DNA from: Caballeronia sp. LZ062
GTDB taxonomy: Bacteria > Pseudomonadota > Gammaproteobacteria > Burkholderiales > Burkholderiaceae
NCBI RefSeq assembly: GCF_031450785.1
Contig: NZ_JARTWB010000002.1
Span: forward strand, 2,852,001 to 2,916,000
Direction of reading: 5' to 3'
DNA length: 64,000 bases
Each line of letters opens with the position of its first letter. Positions within the stretch are counted from its first letter, which is position 1. A program made the position numbers and the translations under genes. Of this stretch, positions 58,519 to 64,000 are shown in pieces. A model generated the notes under the pieces. The model made no database searches, was not told the DNA's origin, and saw only the letters and a list, made by a program, of their open reading frames with translations.

Positions 58519-58547
58519 TTGACAACGACGCGTTGTTACCCCATAAT
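58519..58547 (+). promoter_or_regulatory. Promoter of the tRNA-tuf operon
   Basis: TTGACA (58519-58524), 17 bases, CATAAT (58542-58547), 15 bases before tRNA-Tyr. The hexamers and spacing are identical to rrn P2. Confidence 0.87.
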
Positions 58548-58561
58548 CGATAGTTCTCTGC

Positions 58562-58647
58562 GGAGGGGTGCCCGAGTGGCTAAAGGGGGCAGACTGTAAA
58601 TCTGTTGGCTTACGCCTACGTTGGTTCGAATCCAACCTCCTCCACCA
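58562..58647 (+). tRNA. tRNA-Tyr (GTA)
   Basis: 86 bases, class II with a long variable arm; anticodon GTA in CTGTAAATC; CCA encoded. First gene of the tRNA-tuf unit. Confidence 0.97.
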
Positions 58648-58678
58648 GAATTTCAAGCGGTAAGGGAATGCAACCCTC

Positions 58679-58752
58679 GCGGGTGTAGCTCAATGGTAGA
58701 GCAGAAGCCTTCCAAGCTTATGACGAGGGTTCGATTCCCTTCACCCGCTCCA
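58679..58752 (+). tRNA. tRNA-Gly (TCC)
   Basis: 74 bases; acceptor GCGGGTG/CACCCGC; anticodon TCC in CTTCCAAG; CCA encoded. Confidence 0.97.
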
Positions 58753-58768
58753 GTGTCGGTTTTGTTGT

Positions 58769-58843
<75 letters not shown>

Positions 58844-58905
58844 GCTGTATCAGTCTAGTAAGTTGCGCGCGGCGCAAGGTGCGAAAATCCTGTTAGGAGT
58901 CGAAA

Positions 58906-60096
<1,191 letters not shown>

Positions 60097-60162
60097 GAGC
60101 CAGAGATCTCTCGGTAGTCTGTAGTTTTCGGGGTCGGCGGAACCGTCGGCCCCAAATGGTTT

Positions 60163-60238
60163 AGGGGTATAGCTCAACTGGCAGAGCGTCGGTCTCCAAA
60201 ACCGAAGGTTGGGGGTTCGATTCCCTCTGCCCCTGCCA
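60163..60238 (+). tRNA. tRNA-Trp (CCA)
   Basis: 76 bases; acceptor AGGGGTA/TGCCCCT; anticodon CCA in CTCCAAAA; CCA tail encoded. Between tuf and secE. Confidence 0.97.
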
Positions 60239-60272
60239 CATTCTTGCGCCAAGAGGCGCTGTTTAAGGTGTT

Positions 60273-60653
60273 ATGGCGAATCCTTCAGTCGAAACTGTAA
60301 ATACTTCCAGCGATAAGTTGATGTTGGTGGCTGGGGTATTGTTGGTCTTGGCCGGGTTCGTGGGTTTTTTTCTGCTCGGCGGCCAAGAATGGTACGTCCG
60401 CGGCGCCGCTCTGGCTGTTGGCGTGATTGCCGGTGTGGCTGTCGGTCTACTTTCAGCGCCCGGTAAGAACTTCATCGCGTTTGCGAAGGACTCGTACAAA
60501 GAAGTTCGAAAGGTCGTCTGGCCGACGCGAAAAGAGGCGACGCAGACCACCTTGGTGGTCTTCGCATTTGTCCTCATCATGGCCATCTTCCTTTGGCTTA
60601 GCGATAAGTCGATCGAATGGGTAATTTTCTCGGCGATTCTGGGTTGGAAATGA
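60273..60653 (+). CDS. secE: Protein translocase subunit SecE
   Basis: 126 residues, the long three-helix form as in E. coli. Two N-terminal membrane segments (about 15-60) and the conserved core [25 protein letters not shown] before the last helix. SecE clamps SecY in the translocon. One base separates its stop from nusG. Confidence 0.97.
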   Translation: MANPSVETVNTSSDKLMLVAGVLLVLAGFVGFFLLGGQEWYVRGAALAVGVIAGVAVGLLSAPGKNFIAFAKDSYKEVRKVVWPTRKEATQTTLVVFAFVLIMAIFLWLSDKSIEWVIFSAILGWK

Positions 60654-60654
60654 T

Positions 60655-61212
60655 ATGAGCGATACTCCGACATCTCCGAGTGGAAAGCGTTGGTATGTGG
60701 TGCACGCCTACTCCGGCATGGAGAAGAGCGTGCAACGTGCGCTTCAGGAGCGCATCGAGCGGGCGGGGATGCAAGACCAGTTCGGCCAAATTCTTGTCCC
60801 GACCGAAGAAGTTGTGGAAGTCAAAGGTGGTCACAAGTCGGTCACCGAGCGTCGTTTCTTCCCGGGCTACGTGCTCGTCGAAATGGAGATGACGGACGAA
60901 ACATGGCACCTCGTGAAGAACACGGCGAAGGTTACCGGTTTCGTCGGCGGTGCGCGCAATCGGCCGAGCCCGATTTCGCCGCGCGAGGTCGAAAAGATCA
61001 TGTCGCAGATGCAGGAAGGTGTCGAAAAGCCGCGGCCGAAGACGCTTTTCGAAGTTGGCGAAATGGTGCGGGTAAAGGAAGGCCCCTTCACCGACTTTAA
61101 CGGCAACGTGGAAGAAGTCAACTACGAGAAGTCCCGCGTCCGTGTCTCGGTCACGATCTTCGGGCGGTCAACGCCGGTCGAACTCGAATTCGGCCAGGTG
61201 GAGAAGGTTTAA
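60655..61212 (+). CDS. nusG: Transcription antitermination factor NusG
   Basis: 185 residues. NGN domain ([30 protein letters not shown]) and C-terminal KOW domain ([19 protein letters not shown]). It binds RNA polymerase and links it to Rho or ribosomes. Directly coupled to secE. An 11-bp perfect hairpin without a T-run follows (61219-61247). Confidence 0.98.
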   Translation: MSDTPTSPSGKRWYVVHAYSGMEKSVQRALQERIERAGMQDQFGQILVPTEEVVEVKGGHKSVTERRFFPGYVLVEMEMTDETWHLVKNTAKVTGFVGGARNRPSPISPREVEKIMSQMQEGVEKPRPKTLFEVGEMVRVKEGPFTDFNGNVEEVNYEKSRVRVSVTIFGRSTPVELEFGQVEKV

Positions 61213-61218
61213 GAATCT

Positions 61219-61247
61219 ATCGCGCGAGGTCACTGGCCTCGCGCGAT
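61219..61247 (+). other. GC-rich hairpin between nusG and rplK
   Basis: ATCGCGCGAGG pairs perfectly with CCTCGCGCGAT around a seven-base loop. There is no T-run, so it may be an RNA processing or stabilising element rather than an intrinsic terminator. Confidence 0.6.
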
Positions 61248-61354
61248 TCGCGCTTACGGTCCGCGTAATGGCCGTTGAGGAGCGTCAGTAGTCGTCAAGG
61301 CGAACGCGCGCTATTACTCACCGAACGCTCTTGCGTTCAGCAGAGGTTTTCAAC

Positions 61355-61786
61355 ATGGCAAAGAAAATCGTCGGCTTTATCAAACTGCAGATTCCTGCAG
61401 GTAAAGCCAATCCGTCGCCGCCGGTCGGTCCGGCGCTGGGCCAGCGTGGCCTGAACATCATGGAGTTCTGCAAGGCGTTCAACGCGCAGACTCAGGGCAT
61501 GGAGCCGGGTCTGCCGGTGCCGGTCGTCATTACGGCATTCGCGGACAAGAGCTTCACGTTCATCATGAAGACGCCTCCCGCGACTGTGCTGATCAAGAAG
61601 GCAGCCGCAGTGCAGAAGGGCTCGAGCAAGCCGCACACCGACAAGGTCGGCAACATCACCCGCGCTCAAGCGGAAGAAATTGCGAAGACCAAGATGCCGG
61701 ACCTTACGGCAGCTGATCTGGACGCAGCCGTGCGCACCATCGCCGGTAGCGCGCGTTCGATGGGTATCACTGTGGAGGGCGTGTAA
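61355..61786 (+). CDS. rplK: 50S ribosomal protein L11
   Basis: 143 residues from ATG 61355; upstream in-frame codons are not conserved. [27 protein letters not shown] is the start of L11 and [12 protein letters not shown] its end. It binds 23S rRNA at the GTPase centre. The rplA start follows the stop with no gap. Confidence 0.98.
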   Translation: MAKKIVGFIKLQIPAGKANPSPPVGPALGQRGLNIMEFCKAFNAQTQGMEPGLPVPVVITAFADKSFTFIMKTPPATVLIKKAAAVQKGSSKPHTDKVGNITRAQAEEIAKTKMPDLTAADLDAAVRTIAGSARSMGITVEGV

Positions 61787-62485
61787 ATGGCTAAGCTTTC
61801 GAAGCGCCTTCAGGCATTTGCTAACAAGGTTGATCGTCAGAAGCTGTATCCGATCGACGACGCGCTGAGCCTGATCAAGGAATGCGCAAACGCCAAGTTC
61901 GACGAGTCGATCGACGTCGCTGTCCAGCTCGGCATCGATGCAAAGAAGTCGGACCAAGTGGTTCGTGGTTCCGTCGTTCTGCCGGCCGGTACCGGTAAGT
62001 CGGTTCGCGTCGCAGTGTTCGCGCAAGGGGACAAGGCAGAGCAAGCTCGCGCAGCGGGCGCCGACGTGGTCGGTATGGAAGATCTGGCTGAGCAAGTCAA
62101 GGCCGGCAACCTGAACTTCGACGTCGTGATCGCTTCGCCGGACACGATGCGTGTGGTGGGCACGTTGGGTCAGATCCTCGGCCCGCGCGGCCTGATGCCG
62201 AACCCGAAGGTTGGCACCGTGACGCCGGACGTCGCTCAAGCGGTCAGGAACGCCAAGGCTGGTCAGGTGCAGTTCCGCGTCGACAAAGCCGGTATTATTC
62301 ACGGCACGATCGGCCGTGCTTCGTTCGAACCCGCTTCGCTGCGTCAGAACCTGTCGGCACTGATCGATGCGCTGAACAAGGCAAAGCCGGCAACGAGCAA
62401 GGGCGTGTACCTGCGCAAGGTCGCGCTGTCGAGCACGATGGGTGTCGGCGTTCGCGTGGATCAATCCACGCTGGCGCAGCAGTAA
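61787..62485 (+). CDS. rplA: 50S ribosomal protein L1
   Basis: 232 residues. [19 protein letters not shown] and [19 protein letters not shown] are L1 hallmarks. L1 forms the E-site stalk and in other bacteria represses its own rplKA mRNA. A GACGCGGTC/GACCGCGTT-type hairpin lies after the stop. Confidence 0.98.
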   Translation: MAKLSKRLQAFANKVDRQKLYPIDDALSLIKECANAKFDESIDVAVQLGIDAKKSDQVVRGSVVLPAGTGKSVRVAVFAQGDKAEQARAAGADVVGMEDLAEQVKAGNLNFDVVIASPDTMRVVGTLGQILGPRGLMPNPKVGTVTPDVAQAVRNAKAGQVQFRVDKAGIIHGTIGRASFEPASLRQNLSALIDALNKAKPATSKGVYLRKVALSSTMGVGVRVDQSTLAQQ

Positions 62486-62785
62486 AAGGATTTCGACGCG
62501 GTCGACAGACCGCGTTCTCAAGGGCTTTGGGCGGTTGCGCGACAGTTGTTTAGTTGGGCAACCGGTTGTCAAAGACCGTTGGTGGCGGCGCAGCAGTAGG
62601 GCGGCGCCTTAATTCAAGCCAACGCAGATGGCGAACCCGAAACAGTTTTGCAGTGGTTGAAGTTGGTTGTCGATCGTTAGCAGACGGTCACCAATCGCTT
62701 GAAATACTCCTAACAGTCGGACGCCGTTGTCGAACGTGGTGCATGAGGGTTGTGGCCCGAGTGCATCGAATCTGGAGGTTTAACC
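62486..62785 (+). promoter_or_regulatory. rplA-rplJ intergenic leader (probable L10 leader)
   Basis: 300 bases without a reading frame. It begins with an 8-bp hairpin (ACGCGGTC/GACCGCGT) and has several other self-complementary stretches. In most bacteria this position holds the autoregulatory L10 (L10-L12 binding) leader; the exact fold was not worked out here. Confidence 0.5.
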
Positions 62786-63280
62786 GTGCCACTGAACAAA
62801 GAAGATAAGCAGGCAGTCGTCGCTGAAGTCGCCGCGCAAGTCGCGAAGGCTCAGACGATGGTGCTCGCTGAGTATCGTGGGATCACGGTTGGCGATCTGA
62901 CCAAGCTGCGCGCGAAAGCGCGTGAGCAACAGGTGTATCTGCGCGTGTTGAAGAACACGCTGGCGCGTCGCGCCGTGGAAGGTACCCCGTTCGCTCCGCT
63001 GGCTGAGCAGATGACCGGTCCTCTGATCTACGGCATCTCGGAAGATGCCATTGCCGCTGCTAAGGTCGTGAACGACTTCGGCAAGAGCAATGACAAGTTG
63101 ATCATCAAGGCTGGTTCCTACGAAGGCAAGGTGATGGACAAGGCGGGCGTGCAAGCGCTGGCCAACATCCCGAGCCGCGAAGAACTGCTCTCCAAGCTGC
63201 TGTTCGTCATGCAAGCGCCTGTTTCTGGCTTTGCGCGCGCTTTGGCCGCGCTGGCAGAAAAGCAAGGCGAAGCTGCATAA
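62786..63280 (+). CDS. rplJ: 50S ribosomal protein L10
   Basis: 164 residues from GTG 62786, with GGAGG seven bases upstream; this fixes the start. [35 protein letters not shown] and [11 protein letters not shown] are L10 blocks. It anchors the L7/L12 stalk. Confidence 0.98.
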   Translation: MPLNKEDKQAVVAEVAAQVAKAQTMVLAEYRGITVGDLTKLRAKAREQQVYLRVLKNTLARRAVEGTPFAPLAEQMTGPLIYGISEDAIAAAKVVNDFGKSNDKLIIKAGSYEGKVMDKAGVQALANIPSREELLSKLLFVMQAPVSGFARALAALAEKQGEAA

Positions 63281-63356
63281 CGTCACGCTTGGGCCGCAGT
63301 TGCTCAGTTAGGTTGAGTCGCTAGCTCGATCCGAATTCAATTTAGGAGTATTTCAA

Positions 63357-63731
63357 ATGGCAATCGCAAAAGAAGACATCCTGGAAGCCGTTGGCGCGAT
63401 GTCGGTTCTGGAACTGAACGAGCTGGTCAAGGCGTTCGAAGAGAAGTTTGGCGTGTCGGCAGCTGCTGTTGCTGTCGCTGGCCCGGCTGCTGGCGGCGCT
63501 GCTGCTGCTGCTGAAGAGCAAACCGAATTCACGGTGAACCTGCTCGAAGCTGGCGCGAACAAGGTCTCGGTCATTAAGGCCGTTCGTGAACTGACGGGTC
63601 TCGGCCTGAAGGAAGCGAAGGATCTGGTCGACGGCGCACCGAAGCCCATCAAGGAAGCGGTGCCGAAGGCTGCTGCTGAAGAAGCGAAGAAGAAGCTGGA
63701 AGACGCAGGCGCGAAGGCTGAAATCAAGTAA
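63357..63731 (+). CDS. rplL: 50S ribosomal protein L7/L12
   Basis: 124 residues, TAGGAG upstream. N-terminal dimer domain, Ala-rich hinge, and C-terminal factor-binding domain ([44 protein letters not shown]). Strong terminator-like hairpin 20 bases after the stop. Confidence 0.98.
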   Translation: MAIAKEDILEAVGAMSVLELNELVKAFEEKFGVSAAAVAVAGPAAGGAAAAAEEQTEFTVNLLEAGANKVSVIKAVRELTGLGLKEAKDLVDGAPKPIKEAVPKAAAEEAKKKLEDAGAKAEIK

Positions 63732-63749
63732 GTTTCATTGCGCTGTGCG

Positions 63750-63783
63750 AAGGCTGGCGGTTTTTCACCGCCGGCCTTTTTGT
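63750..63783 (+). terminator. Terminator-like hairpin downstream of rplL
   Basis: 10-bp stem AGGCTGGCGG/CCGCCGGCCT (one G-U), loop TTTTTCA, then TTTTT. It lies in the rplL-rpoB gap and may attenuate transcription into rpoBC. Confidence 0.75.
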
Positions 63784-64000
63784 GCTTTGTGGGGACCGAG
63801 TTTTTATGCGCGTCAGCAAGCATAAATGGCCCCGCAGAAGCCAAAGACAACGTTCGGATCGGCAATTACTTCCGGCAGTTGTCTTTGTCTTCTGAAGCGA
63901 CTGCAGAAGGCAAGTTTGGTCGGGTAGCGGGAAACACAGGCATCCGCTGCCGTCAGCCAGCGGTTGGTAGCGGCCAACCACCAAGCTTCTAGACTCGCGC
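63784..64000. other. Gene-free end of window, expected rpoB upstream region
   Basis: No convincing coding frame. rpoB is expected to begin just beyond the window by the conserved order rplJ-rplL-rpoB-rpoC; this is inference. Confidence 0.6.

Noticed and set aside
60130-60155. Hairpin between tuf and tRNA-Trp as a terminator
   Set aside because: The stem has two non-Watson-Crick pairs and no T-run; tRNA-Trp and secE have no own promoter that I can see, so readthrough is more likely.
63738-63992. 84-residue frame after rplL
   Set aside because: It spans the terminator-like hairpin and has no ribosome-binding site or recognisable sequence.

Overview
The window looks like chromosome 1 of a Burkholderiaceae bacterium, most likely Caballeronia or Paraburkholderia. 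The evidence is high-GC housekeeping DNA, a betaproteobacterial 16S-Ile-Ala-23S-5S operon, the block tRNA-Tyr/Gly/Thr-tuf-tRNA-Trp-secE-nusG-rplKAJL, the paaABCDE/TetR/DUF1835 arrangement, a fused indolepyruvate ferredoxin oxidoreductase, and short type-2 ArgC. The genus is inferred, not proven.

Region 1 (1-7850) is a visibly less GC-rich Tn7-like transposition module, all on the + strand and tightly overlapped: the C-terminal part of a TnsC-type ATPase, two different TniQ/TnsD zinc proteins, a TnsA endonuclease and a TnsB DDE transposase, closed by a strong intrinsic terminator. The order C-TniQ-TniQ-A-B, with tnsB reading out toward the probable element end, differs from canonical tnsA-B-C-D. 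The element edge lies somewhere in the gene-free 7540-8327 stretch. No terminal inverted repeat or target duplication could be fixed.

Region 2 (8328-31000) is resident chromosome. It holds garL-garR (glucarate/galactarate degradation), stress and repair genes (alkB, ArsC-like, RidA-like), three orphan response regulators (two receiver-only, one RcsB-like), redox proteins (HiPIP, LhgO-like, WrbA-like), three exporters or permeases, argC and pyrE. It also carries a 200-bp tandem repeat array and a candidate small RNA.

Region 3 (30984-45970) starts with malic enzyme maeB and is then dominated by aromatic amino acid catabolism: indolepyruvate ferredoxin oxidoreductase, 4-hydroxyphenylpyruvate dioxygenase with a divergent AsnC/Lrp regulator, and the phenylacetyl-CoA epoxidase operon paaABCDE with DUF1835 and a TetR (PaaR-type) regulator. 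A perfect 18-bp palindrome lies in the paaA promoter.

Region 4 (46000-52653) holds an MFS permease, a flavoprotein, a methyltransferase and an SGNH hydrolase. It includes a 110-120-bp intergenic repeat and a striking array of 67 heptanucleotide units that keep register without an indel.

Region 5 (52654-64000) is the core expression block: rrn operon with tandem consensus promoters, tRNA genes, tuf, secE, nusG and four ribosomal protein genes. rpoB presumably follows just beyond the window.
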